Shown here in pieces: positions 15,779 through 23,975 of a stretch of 25,183 nt of DNA. A program made the position numbers and the translations under genes. The stretch is from Prolixibacteraceae bacterium (lineage in GTDB: Bacteria > Bacteroidota > Bacteroidia > Bacteroidales > Prolixibacteraceae), in NCBI GenBank assembly GCA_007116765.1, contig SKHV01000422.1:1-25183 (forward strand), read 5' to 3'. Position 1 is the stretch's first letter. Each line of letters starts with the position of its first letter. The notes beneath the pieces were generated by a model that saw only the letters and a program-made list of their open reading frames with translations, was not told the DNA's origin and ran no database searches.

Positions 15779-15863
15779 TTGAATGGCTGTTAACCAGCAC
15801 AAACCACTTGAATACATTTCAAGCGAAAGGTATAAGGAATTGAAAATAAAAAAAAAGACACTC

Positions 15864-16976
15864 ATGAAAAATACATACAACTGCAATAAGCGATTATTCA
15901 TTATTTCAACTTTCGTGCTACTTTTTGCTTCACAACAGGTATCATCGCAAGTATCGGAAAGCCAGCAAATAAGCAAAAGTTTTAAGGTGAATAACAATAC
16001 AATTATCGACATTGACAATAAATATGGCGACGTTGTAATTGAAACATGGGAGGGAGATTCGGTTTATGTTGAAATCAATTACGAAGTGAACGAAAAAAGC
16101 AGAGATCGCTTACGTCTAAAAATGGATCAAATACATTTTGAACTTACACACACAGGGCACTATCTTGTAATTAACACTATAATCAGAAACAACCGAAATG
16201 CCTTACTCAATGAGATAAGAAGACTGGCTGAAAGAATAGGGGTTGGTGAGTCGCAAGTACAAATACACATGAATATTAAAGTCCCCGACAATCTCGACCT
16301 TAGAATAAAAAATAAGTTCGGAAACATATACATCGACAATTACAATGGCAATGTTAGCATCGACCTTTCAAACGGCAGGCTAAGCGCCAACGAACTTACC
16401 GGCTACGCAAAAATTAAAGTGAGTTTTGGCGATGCAATTATTCAACGAATCGATACCGGCAACCTTGAAATATATTATAGCGACATGAATCTGGCATCGG
16501 CACGCCGACTTAGAATAAACAGCAAAACGTCGAACATAACCATTACCGAAGTGAATGAGCTTTATGTTAATTCAAACCGCGATACATACCTGATTCGTAT
16601 GATAAGTGATTTTGAAACTGAGGCAAACTGGACCAATTTCTCGATTAACGATTTCAAACTTAAATCGAACATTAAAATGAATTATGGCCGCCTTAACATT
16701 GACCGTATTCGTTCTTCAATCGAAAACATTTCAATCGATGCCCGTTCAACAAGCATCAGCATCATGCTCGACCCCGACACCGATATGAATTTCGACATCA
16801 TCACCAATCGTGATATCGACATTCCAAACGAATCGATACTAGACAATAGCGAACAAATCAATGACAAAGATAAATTAGTGAGATACACAGGGCGTACGGC
16901 AAATATCGATATCGAAAAACCAAAACTCATTATGAACACCTCTTCGGCAAACATCAGCATTTTAAAGCACGATTAG
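15864..16976 (+). CDS. DUF4097-like exported beta-solenoid protein
   Basis: About 370 residues from the ATG at 15864, which I chose because a signal peptide follows at once (KRLFIISTFVLLFASQQVSS, cut before QVSES). The frame also opens at 15783, but those 27 residues are polar and lysine-rich. The mature protein is a long series of short beta strands such as NKYGDVVIETWEGDSVYVEI, NKFGNIYIDNYNGNVSID and SSANISIL, which fits the DUF4097/DUF4098 putative adhesin family with a right-handed beta-solenoid. Function is unknown. It lies 85 bases after the anti-sigma gene and before a GIN-domain lipoprotein, a usual pairing in Bacteroidota, and is a likely target of the sigma factor or a sensor for it. 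Confidence 0.75.
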   Translation: MKNTYNCNKRLFIISTFVLLFASQQVSSQVSESQQISKSFKVNNNTIIDIDNKYGDVVIETWEGDSVYVEINYEVNEKSRDRLRLKMDQIHFELTHTGHYLVINTIIRNNRNALLNEIRRLAERIGVGESQVQIHMNIKVPDNLDLRIKNKFGNIYIDNYNGNVSIDLSNGRLSANELTGYAKIKVSFGDAIIQRIDTGNLEIYYSDMNLASARRLRINSKTSNITITEVNELYVNSNRDTYLIRMISDFETEANWTNFSINDFKLKSNIKMNYGRLNIDRIRSSIENISIDARSTSISIMLDPDTDMNFDIITNRDIDIPNESILDNSEQINDKDKLVRYTGRTANIDIEKPKLIMNTSSANISILKHD

Positions 16977-17010
16977 ATTATAAAGAGTTTAAAACACAAA
17001 ATTAAATACC

Positions 17011-17781
17011 ATGAAAACACAACACTTTTTACTGCCATTACTATTTTTATTCACGCTAAACAGCTGTTTCAATCATTTTACCGAGTTCGGAAATAAAGTG
17101 CTTGAAGAAGAAGTTCGGGAAATACCCTACTTCACTTCCATTACATCGACCGGAAACTTTCATGTTTTCTTTGAATATTCCGACACCACCGAAGTAGAAG
17201 TAGTTGCCGAATCGAATCTGATAGGCTATATCGAAACTGCAGTATTCAACGAAAACTTAAAAATATCTACACCATCGTTTGTGAATATTCGACCCAACTA
17301 CACCATTGAGGTGTATGTTAAAGGTCCTTATCTCGATAATATTAAGCTAACCGGCTCAGGCAAAATAGAAACTGTACCCATTGATGCACTGCAACTCGAT
17401 ATTGCTATTACAGGTTCAGGTAATGTATTTACCGATTTCTACGGAACAGATTTAACAATGAAAATTACCGGCTCGGGAGATATTGACATTTATGCCGAAA
17501 ACGAATATACAAATGCGGTGATTACTGGCTCGGGCAATATTATAGCCGAAGGAGTTACAACTGAGTCGGACTATAAAATAACTGGTTCGGGCGACATTAA
17601 GGCCTACAGTTATTACAGCGACATTACCCACATAATAACTACCGGCTCAGGCAATAGCTACGTATATGTTAACGAAGAGTTGCAAACCACAATCAGTGGC
17701 AGCGGAAACGTTTACTACAAAGGCTCACCCTACGTATCGTCCATTATTACTGGAAGCGGACGAGTTATTAATCGTAATTAA
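17011..17781 (+). CDS. DUF2807 (GIN-domain) lipoprotein with TGSG repeats
   Basis: A 256-residue lipoprotein: signal segment ending in LNSC with Cys19 as the lipid-bearing residue. From residue 114 there are eight T/SGSG-type repeats (114, 134, 153, 172, 191, 211, 229, 247) at 18-20 residue spacing, for example LTGSGKI, ITGSGNV and ITGSGDI. Such a period fits one turn of a beta-helix per repeat. This is the DUF2807 putative autotransporter-adhesin-head family; its biochemical role is not known. It sits in the middle of the sigma-linked run (34 bases after the DUF4097-like gene, 18 bases before the next gene) and is likely coexpressed as a surface or periplasmic component. Confidence 0.9.
   Translation: MKTQHFLLPLLFLFTLNSCFNHFTEFGNKVLEEEVREIPYFTSITSTGNFHVFFEYSDTTEVEVVAESNLIGYIETAVFNENLKISTPSFVNIRPNYTIEVYVKGPYLDNIKLTGSGKIETVPIDALQLDIAITGSGNVFTDFYGTDLTMKITGSGDIDIYAENEYTNAVITGSGNIIAEGVTTESDYKITGSGDIKAYSYYSDITHIITTGSGNSYVYVNEELQTTISGSGNVYYKGSPYVSSIITGSGRVINRN
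17350..17760 (+). repeat. Eight-fold TGSG coding repeat
   Basis: Codons for T/S-G-S-G begin at 17350, 17410, 17467, 17524, 17581, 17641, 17695 and 17749, about every 57 bases. Bases differ between copies (ACCGGCTCAGGC, ACTGGTTCGGGC, AGTGGCAGCGGA), so the repeat is conserved in protein rather than in DNA. It is thus an old structural repeat and not a recent tandem duplication. Confidence 0.85.
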
Positions 17782-17799
17782 TATTGAAAATTTAATCAA

Positions 17800-18297
17800 A
17801 TGAAAATTATTTTACTGCTTTTTATACTAAGCTGCATCCACTCGCAGCTAGTGGCACAGCATTTCGATAAAATAGTCGGAGTACGCATGGGTACCTCTCC
17901 TGAGTTTTTTTATGAAAAAGAAAATTCAGAAGAAATGAGTTCATTACGTATAATGGGCGGTTTTCGTCAAGGCGGACGCCAGCTAACCGTAATGAAAATT
18001 ATAAGAAACTACTCATTTGAAGAATTTCCGGCTAACGTCTCTTTCTATTATGGCTACGGCATACACACCGGCACTATAAGATGGAACGAAAAAACTATTG
18101 ACAGCCATGGCTATTACTGGAAAAACAAACACGCACCGGTTATTGGTTTAACTGCTTTGGTAGGCTTACAATACCACCTAACAGGATACCCGATTTCAAT
18201 TACCTGCGATGCAAAACCGCTATTCGATTTTTGGGGCTCAAGTATATTCAAATCGCACCCCTTAAACATAGCTTTTGGTGCAATTTATCATTTCTAA
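17800..18297 (+). CDS. Small exported, probable outer-membrane protein
   Basis: A 165-residue protein with a signal peptide (MKIILLLFILSCIHSQLVAQ) and a mature part rich in Tyr, Phe, Gly and His in alternating patterns, ending in FGAIYHF. The terminal Phe and strand pattern suggest a small outer-membrane beta-barrel of about eight strands. It has no motif I recognise and no homology can be claimed. It lies 18 bases after the GIN-domain lipoprotein and 28 before another barrel-like gene, so it is probably part of the sigma-linked run. Confidence 0.65.
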   Translation: MKIILLLFILSCIHSQLVAQHFDKIVGVRMGTSPEFFYEKENSEEMSSLRIMGGFRQGGRQLTVMKIIRNYSFEEFPANVSFYYGYGIHTGTIRWNEKTIDSHGYYWKNKHAPVIGLTALVGLQYHLTGYPISITCDAKPLFDFWGSSIFKSHPLNIAFGAIYHF

Positions 18298-18325
18298 CAA
18301 TATTTACCATTTAATCACAAATAAT

Positions 18326-19030
18326 ATGAAACCATTATTCGTAATTGCTTTAATCTTGCTCATATCAGCAAATGCAAAATCACAAATCACACTGAAAATC
18401 GACGAGGCTGTTTCATCACAAAACAGTGTAATAAAATCACCTGACGAATCACCTGAAATATTTTTTTCGGAGGAAAAACAATACACAAACCACGAAATTC
18501 AAACTGTATTTAATCGAAACAAGCGCAATGGTTTTTACGGCTCAATATCGCTGGGATATTCTCCAATTGACAATAAGCACGGCGCAGTTTTTTCAAGCAG
18601 AGGCTGCATAATTATGGATCGCTGGTTTGCAATTGGCCTTGGAGGAACTGCTTTCATTAACAACATAGACAAGATTAATAATATTTACACACCGAATAAT
18701 CAGGATAACCTTACCGGTGCTTATGGCGGACTAGTTCTTGAGCCCATTGCGTTTCCAATGAAACCTTTACATATTTCTTTTCCGGTACTTATTGGAGGTG
18801 GTGTAGTTGTTCCATTCAATGAATACAATCATACGACATATAATTACATCGAAGATTATTATTTTGTAATTGAACCCGGTATTGAGCTTGAAGTGAACTT
18901 TACACGTTGGTTACGCATTGCTGCTTTTGCCACTTACAGGCACACAAGCGAAATCGAAATTCCTGAGGTATCGAAAAATGCACTGCGAAGCTATTCAACC
19001 GGACTCACTTTCAAAATTGGTTTATTCTAA
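18326..19030 (+). CDS. Outer-membrane beta-barrel protein, hypothetical
   Basis: About 234 residues from ATG 18326, chosen because the signal peptide MKPLFVIALILLISANAKSQ follows at once; an upstream ATG at 18275 lies inside the previous gene. The mature part begins with a charged stretch (residues about 22-55) and then shows beta strands with Gly and aromatic residues (GFYGSISLGYSPID, WFAIGLGGTAFI, LRIAAFATYRHTS), ending LTFKIGLF. This looks like an outer-membrane barrel of the OmpW/OmpA-like size, with no recognised family. It is the last gene of the sigma-linked run, followed by 115 bases before the DMT transporter. Confidence 0.65.
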   Translation: MKPLFVIALILLISANAKSQITLKIDEAVSSQNSVIKSPDESPEIFFSEEKQYTNHEIQTVFNRNKRNGFYGSISLGYSPIDNKHGAVFSSRGCIIMDRWFAIGLGGTAFINNIDKINNIYTPNNQDNLTGAYGGLVLEPIAFPMKPLHISFPVLIGGGVVVPFNEYNHTTYNYIEDYYFVIEPGIELEVNFTRWLRIAAFATYRHTSEIEIPEVSKNALRSYSTGLTFKIGLF

Positions 19031-19119
19031 AATATATTCCCCCGGTTAGTTGCCAATCATTAATGTTTGTTTTTCTTCACTTTTTTCATTGAAAATAGTC
19101 ACAAACTAAATCAGCATGC

Positions 19120-19127
19120 TATTTTTG
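19120..19127 (+). promoter_or_regulatory. Candidate -7 element for the DMT-topB run
   Basis: TATTTTTG matches TAnnTTTG exactly, 18 bases before the DMT transporter ATG at 19146, giving a very short leader. No TTTG stands at 19-21 bases upstream. It could drive the DMT transporter, topB and ykgJ-like genes together. Confidence 0.4.
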
Positions 19128-19145
19128 CAGCACTAAACTGCAAGA

Positions 19146-20066
19146 ATGGATAATAATAAAATGATCAAGGTGTACGGGGCCATCATACTGGCAATGATGT
19201 GTTTTGCGCTCTCGTTTGTTTGGTTTAAAATAGCCAACATATCATACGGCCCCATCACCATAGTGCTTTTCAGGCTGGTAATATCGTCGGTTATTCTGTT
19301 CTTTTTCACAAGAATATCTAAAAGACTAATTTTACCCGATAAAAAAGACTTTAAATACATACTTTTACTGGCCTTTTTCGAACCATTTTTGTATTTCATG
19401 GGCGAAAGTTTCGGGCTTCAATACCTATCATCGACTGTTGCCGCAGTAATTATTTCAACCATACCGCTTGTGGCACCTTTTGCGGCCTATTTCTTTTTTA
19501 AAGAAAAGGTAAGTACCCGCAATTTAATTGGAATTATAATCTCATTTACCGGAGTGATACTTGTTATTTTCGAATTTGGAGTGGGATTAACAGCCTCACC
19601 TTTAGGTATATTATTGCAATTTACCGCAGTACTTTCAGCCGTAGGATACACTGTAGTGCTTCATAAAATTTCAACCAAAATCAACAACATTTCTATTATC
19701 CTCATTCAAAATGCACTAGGTGTAATATACTTTCTACCTTTTTGGCTCATTTTTGAAAAAAACAGGTTTGTATCTACCCCGTTCGACCGCGAAGGAATGA
19801 TTGCTATTATATATCTGGCTATATTTGCCTCAACCTTTGCATTCATCTTTTTCACATACAGCATCAGGCATCTGGGCATAACAAAAGCAAATATGTTTAC
19901 TAATGCTATTCCGGTTTTTACTGCTATTTTTGCATGGATTATTTTGGGAGACTTGCTTTCGGCACAAAAAATTACCGGAATTATTATTGTGATTAGCGGG
20001 CTTTTTGTTGCACAAATGAATTTCAAAAAAAGATACAAAGGCCCCGACCCCATTCCCAGAACATAA
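19146..20066 (+). CDS. EamA/DMT-family transporter
   Basis: A 306-residue membrane protein with about ten hydrophobic segments in two halves, each similar to an EamA unit. FVWFKIANISYGPITIVLFR near 20-40, SSTVAAVIISTIPLVAPFAA near 92-111, and LGDLLSAQKITGIIIVISG near 270-290 are the usual landmarks (ExxxxxxxxGxxxIxxG-type ends after each half). The family exports metabolites, amino acids or nucleosides; the substrate cannot be told. The topB gene starts 28 bases downstream on the same strand, so the two may share a transcript, though their functions are unrelated. Confidence 0.9.
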   Translation: MDNNKMIKVYGAIILAMMCFALSFVWFKIANISYGPITIVLFRLVISSVILFFFTRISKRLILPDKKDFKYILLLAFFEPFLYFMGESFGLQYLSSTVAAVIISTIPLVAPFAAYFFFKEKVSTRNLIGIIISFTGVILVIFEFGVGLTASPLGILLQFTAVLSAVGYTVVLHKISTKINNISIILIQNALGVIYFLPFWLIFEKNRFVSTPFDREGMIAIIYLAIFASTFAFIFFTYSIRHLGITKANMFTNAIPVFTAIFAWIILGDLLSAQKITGIIIVISGLFVAQMNFKKRYKGPDPIPRT

Positions 20067-20094
20067 AACGAATTAGAAAAACAAACTCATAAAA

Positions 20095-22242
20095 ATGAAA
20101 GTTTGCATAGCTGAAAAACCAAGTGTAGCCAAAGAAATAGCCCGGATACTTAATGCCACAAAACGCAACGAGGGGTACTTTGAAGGCAACGGATATCAGG
20201 TTACCTGGACATTTGGACATTTATGTACACTCAAATCGCCCGACGATTACTACCCGCACTGGAAGCCATGGTATATGAGTCATTTACCCATGATACCCCC
20301 CCGCTTTGGGATTAAGCTTATCGAAAACTCGGGGGTAGAAAAGCAATTCAACATTGTTAAAAAGCTTTTCGACAATTGCACAGAGGTAATAAACTGCGGC
20401 GATGCCGGAATTGAGGGCGAGCTTATTCAACGTTGGGTAATATTAAAAGCCGAATGCAAAAAGCCTTTAAAGCGACTTTGGATTTCGTCGATGACCGACG
20501 AAGCAATAAAAGAAGGTTTTGAGAACCTTAAAGAAGGCAGACAATTTGACCGTTTATACGCTGCCGGAAATGCACGCGCAATTGGCGACTGGCTTTTGGG
20601 CATGAACGCCAGCAGATTATACACCCTTAAATACGCTCAAGGAACAGGAGTACTTTCAATAGGTAGAGTGCAAACTCCAACTCTTGCTTTAATAGTAAAC
20701 CGCTACAACGAGATTCAAAATTTCGTATCCGAACCTTTCTGGGAAATAAAAACCATTTATCGCGATACCACTTTCAACTCGGTTAAAGGTCGTTTTAGCG
20801 ATGTAAATCAGGCAACTCAGCTTATCGAAGAAATTAAGCACGAAGCATTTGAAATAATTTCGTTCGAACAGAAAAAAGGCAAAGAAGCTCCACCAAAATT
20901 GTTCGATCTCACATCACTTCAGGTAGAATGCAACAAAAAATTCGGATATAGCGCCGACCTAACACTAAAGTATACACAAAGCCTGTACGAGAAAAAAATG
21001 GTTACCTATCCGCGTGTTGACACTACTTTTTTGCCAACCGATATGTACCCAAAAATTGCCGGAATTATGAAAAACATGGAGCCTTATGCAAATTACACGG
21101 CTCCATTACTCAGCAAACCAATAACGAAAAGCAAAAAAATATTCGACGATAAAAAAATTACCGACCACCATGCAATTATACCTACGGGTACAAAACCACA
21201 GGGTTTAATCCACGAAGAAAAGCGAATTTACGATATGTTAGCCCGAAGGTTCATCGCAGCCTTTTACCCCGACTGCATTGTTTCAAACACAACTGTTACC
21301 GGAAAAGTAAGCACACACGAATTCAGGGCTACAGGAAAAGTGATTTTAAGTAACGGTTGGAGAGAATTGTATCTAAAAGCTGGTGCCGAAAACAACAGTC
21401 AGGCTAAACCAAATCAGGAGCAATTAATGCCTCATTTCGAAAAAGGCGAAAAGGGATCACACACACCTGAATTGCTCGAAAAGCAAACACAGCCACCAAA
21501 ACTGCTTACCGAAGCCACTTTGCTTAGGGCAATGGAAACCGCCGGCAAACAAGTCGACGACGATGAACTGCGCGAACTGATGAAGGATAACGGCATTGGA
21601 CGCCCCTCGACCCGTGCCAATATTATTGAAACATTGTTTAAACGCCATTTTATAGTGCGCGAAAAGAAAAATCTTGTACCCACTAAAGTAGGCATTCAGC
21701 TAATCGGCACCATTCAAAACGAACTACTAAAATCGGCCGAATTGACCGGTATTTGGGAGAAAAAACTCAGGCAAATTGAAAAAGGAGAATACGATGCCAA
21801 ACAATTTCTCAACGAGATGAAGGAAATGGTAAGCGAATTGGTGAATGAAGTGAAGAGGGAAAATAGTATGCCTATTACCATAGAACAGGAAGAAAATAAG
21901 AAAAGTGACAAGCCGAAAAGAGAGGTAAAAAAGAAAACAACACCCTCAAAAAGCAAAAAAGCATCAAACGTGAATGAAGTAATATTGTGCCCCAAATGCA
22001 AGCAAGGTAATATTTTGAAAGGGAAAACTGCATATGGCTGTAGTCGCTATAAAAAGGGCTGTGACTTTATTGTTTCATTTCAACAATTTGGAAAAAGACT
22101 TACCGACAATCAGCTTCTCACTTTAATAAAAGAGAAAAAAAGCCCTAAAATCAAAAACTTAAACATTGGCGGGCAAATGATTAATGAAGCCACATTAATT
22201 CTTGATTCGTTGTTAAACATACAAGCCGAGATACACTCGTAA
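20095..22242 (+). CDS. topB: DNA topoisomerase III
   Basis: A 715-residue type IA topoisomerase, which relaxes and decatenates DNA through a 5' phosphotyrosine link. The TOPRIM domain starts with CIAEKPSVAKEIARI (Glu6-Lys7 region) and has CGDAGIEGELI with Asp103, Gly105 and Glu107; the second Asp of the usual DxD is Gly. The catalytic tyrosine is Tyr305 in VTYPRVDTT. DDELRELMKDNGIGRPSTRA near 482-501 is the conserved late motif. The C-terminal end has a Lys-rich linker and one four-cysteine zinc ribbon (Cys632, Cys635, Cys649, Cys656). It lies 20 bases before the ykgJ-like gene. No conjugation genes are nearby, so this is probably the chromosomal copy. Confidence 0.96.
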   Translation: MKVCIAEKPSVAKEIARILNATKRNEGYFEGNGYQVTWTFGHLCTLKSPDDYYPHWKPWYMSHLPMIPPRFGIKLIENSGVEKQFNIVKKLFDNCTEVINCGDAGIEGELIQRWVILKAECKKPLKRLWISSMTDEAIKEGFENLKEGRQFDRLYAAGNARAIGDWLLGMNASRLYTLKYAQGTGVLSIGRVQTPTLALIVNRYNEIQNFVSEPFWEIKTIYRDTTFNSVKGRFSDVNQATQLIEEIKHEAFEIISFEQKKGKEAPPKLFDLTSLQVECNKKFGYSADLTLKYTQSLYEKKMVTYPRVDTTFLPTDMYPKIAGIMKNMEPYANYTAPLLSKPITKSKKIFDDKKITDHHAIIPTGTKPQGLIHEEKRIYDMLARRFIAAFYPDCIVSNTTVTGKVSTHEFRATGKVILSNGWRELYLKAGAENNSQAKPNQEQLMPHFEKGEKGSHTPELLEKQTQPPKLLTEATLLRAMETAGKQVDDDELRELMKDNGIGRPSTRANIIETLFKRHFIVREKKNLVPTKVGIQLIGTIQNELLKSAELTGIWEKKLRQIEKGEYDAKQFLNEMKEMVSELVNEVKRENSMPITIEQEENKKSDKPKREVKKKTTPSKSKKASNVNEVILCPKCKQGNILKGKTAYGCSRYKKGCDFIVSFQQFGKRLTDNQLLTLIKEKKSPKIKNLNIGGQMINEATLILDSLLNIQAEIHS

Positions 22243-22262
22243 CAATTGAAGTTTCAAGCGCA

Positions 22263-22769
22263 ATGCAAAATACCGAATACAAAACTCCGGAAGAACTCAA
22301 AGTTCTTGTAAAACAGAACAAGAAAGAAATTGATGCATTCTTTTCGATGCTAAGAAAGAAAAAGCCTAAAAATCTTGACAGTTTTTTCCACTCGCTTCAC
22401 CACGAAGCTTTTGAAAATTTTTCGTGCTTAAACTGCGCCAATTGTTGCAGCTCACTAAGCCCCATAATTACTGAAAACGATATCGATCGCCTTGCAAAGC
22501 ATTTCAAACGAAAACCCGCACAAATGATTGATGAATACTTTCACATTGATGAAGATGGCGACTATGTATTCAATGAAAGCCCCTGCCCGTTTCTTATGCC
22601 CGACAATTATTGCATGGTATACGAAAACCGCCCAAAAGCTTGTCGCGAATATCCACACACCGATAGGAGAAAAATGATTCAGATATTAAACCTTACGAAA
22701 AAGAATTGTGAAGTATGTCCGATAGTCCATAACATCACTCGCGAAATTATGAGCAAGCGCCACACCTAA
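22263..22769 (+). CDS. YkgJ-family cysteine-cluster protein
   Basis: A 168-residue protein with the cluster CLNCANCC (Cys55, Cys58, Cys61, Cys62), followed by SPCPFL, YCMVYENRPKACREYP and a final CEVCP. This order of cysteines is that of the YkgJ/Fe-S-binding family (PF03692), thought to bind zinc or iron. Function is unknown. It lies 20 bases after topB. Its last 23 bases overlap the end of the minus-strand PHP-like gene, so both stop codons lie in the overlap zone of the neighbour. No terminator can fit between them. Confidence 0.9.
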   Translation: MQNTEYKTPEELKVLVKQNKKEIDAFFSMLRKKKPKNLDSFFHSLHHEAFENFSCLNCANCCSSLSPIITENDIDRLAKHFKRKPAQMIDEYFHIDEDGDYVFNESPCPFLMPDNYCMVYENRPKACREYPHTDRRKMIQILNLTKKNCEVCPIVHNITREIMSKRHT

Positions 22770-23580
22770 CACTACAGTTACTACTTTTTGCAGCAGTACG
22801 CTTTTTCATTTCAGGAGTCCAAAAATCGCTGTTATCCAAGCCACACTTTACAATCATTTCTTCAGCAAAATGTGGGGGTGGAAAGTTTTTATCGATGTTG
22901 TTTGTACCAATTGTAAACATGGCTCCCGAAGCTTTAGCCATTTTTACAAATTTTTCTGAAGGAATCATAAAGCGATTATTGATTTCAATGGCTACATCAC
23001 TTGCTACAGCAGCATCAATTACTTTCTGCATACGAGCTTCAGTCCAGAAATAGTCATAGCGATCGGCCATTTGAGCAGGTAAATAGGTGGGGTTCACAAA
23101 AATATCAATAGGCTCGTTGCTAATAATTTTAACCGACGTTTCCACTAAGTAGTCCATAAACTGCTGTTCGTCGTCAATCCAGGTTTCTTCATCAATCCAT
23201 ATTCTGTTTCTGCGTCCTTTGCTATCGGTAAAAGTCATAGCATCGGTAAACACATAGTCGAACTGAGCAATAGCCTCAGATGAAAACATTTCGAGCCATT
23301 CGCGCCCTTCGGCCTGCATACCTATATAAAACTGTGGAAATTGGCTCATATATTCTAAATACTCGAATATTTCATCGTTGGTTTGAATCGGAAATCCTAA
23401 CCCGCAATTGGCTGCAATACCATATCGAACACCTTCTGCATCCGATTTCTTTATTGCTTCATCAATGGTCAAATCTTCTTTTAAATGAATATGTAAATCG
23501 ATAAGTTCAACGTTATGCGATGGTTGGCTATTGCAACTCCACAAAAATGCCAAGGCAAGAAATAGATATAAGCTCCTCAT
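22747..23580 (-). CDS. PHP-like metal-dependent hydrolase lipoprotein
   Basis: A 277-residue protein from ATG 23580 (the frame extends to a TTG at 23586, not needed). The signal segment ends in LWSC with Cys16, so it is probably a lipoprotein. LIDLHIHL (His30, His32) is the start motif of PHP/amidohydrolase-type metal enzymes. Later parts (SNEPIDIFVNPTYLP, VAIEINNRFMIPSEKFV, MFTIGTNNIDK) follow the order of a PHP TIM-like barrel. The usual final metal motif (S/G-T-D-x-H) appears as GTNNID, so one or two ligands seem lost and activity is uncertain. The C-terminus is unusual: SSNCSVRCGACS, three cysteines within the last nine residues, encoded partly in the overlap with the ykgJ-like gene. Confidence 0.75.
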   Translation of the reverse strand: MRSLYLFLALAFLWSCNSQPSHNVELIDLHIHLKEDLTIDEAIKKSDAEGVRYGIAANCGLGFPIQTNDEIFEYLEYMSQFPQFYIGMQAEGREWLEMFSSEAIAQFDYVFTDAMTFTDSKGRRNRIWIDEETWIDDEQQFMDYLVETSVKIISNEPIDIFVNPTYLPAQMADRYDYFWTEARMQKVIDAAVASDVAIEINNRFMIPSEKFVKMAKASGAMFTIGTNNIDKNFPPPHFAEEMIVKCGLDNSDFWTPEMKKRTAAKSSNCSVRCGACS

Positions 23581-23975
23581 AATCAATATATTTAATAGTC
23601 AAATAAATATTACACTCTCAATATAGTTGACGGTAAAGTTAATCCAGATTATTTTATATGCAAACAAAACCCTGCTAGCAATTAAGTGAAAAAACAACAC
23701 ATTCGCATTTTTCTGAAAAACTGAACTTTTTGAACATGATTTCGAAAAAAGCAAGAAAAATATAAATATTGATTTAAAACCACATATAGCACTTTTAAAA
23801 TCTATTTTCCAAATTGTTACAAAACCAAATACGAAATATATCTTCAACATAAAAAGAAATTAGCATTCTGAAAATGAATAAAACCCGATGAAATACCATA
23901 TGAAAAACATCATGTTACTATATTGGCATCGATTTTTAAAAAATTGTAAAACACATTCAGTTTAAACACAAACAA
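23581..23975. other. AT-rich intergenic region
   Basis: This 395-base divergent region between the PHP-like lipoprotein and the sodium symporter should hold both promoters, but I find no good TTTG/TAnnTTTG pair on either strand. An 83-codon minus-strand frame (23599-23850) looks like chance AT-rich sequence. A 21-codon frame at 23900-23965, ending 10 bases before the symporter ATG, might be a leader peptide but has no support beyond its position. Confidence 0.5.

Noticed and set aside
15783..15863. Upstream ATG of the DUF4097-like gene
   Set aside because: Its 27 residues are polar and lysine-rich, which would bury the signal peptide. ATG 15864 is the better start.
23599..23850. 83-codon minus-strand open frame in the AT-rich gap
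   Set aside because: Composition is Phe/Ile/Lys-rich low complexity, as random AT-rich DNA gives. There is no start context, no family-like motif and no fit with neighbouring genes.
23900..23965. 21-codon frame just upstream of the sodium symporter
   Set aside because: It could be a leader peptide, but there is no codon bias, attenuator hairpin or repeat of regulatory codons to support it.
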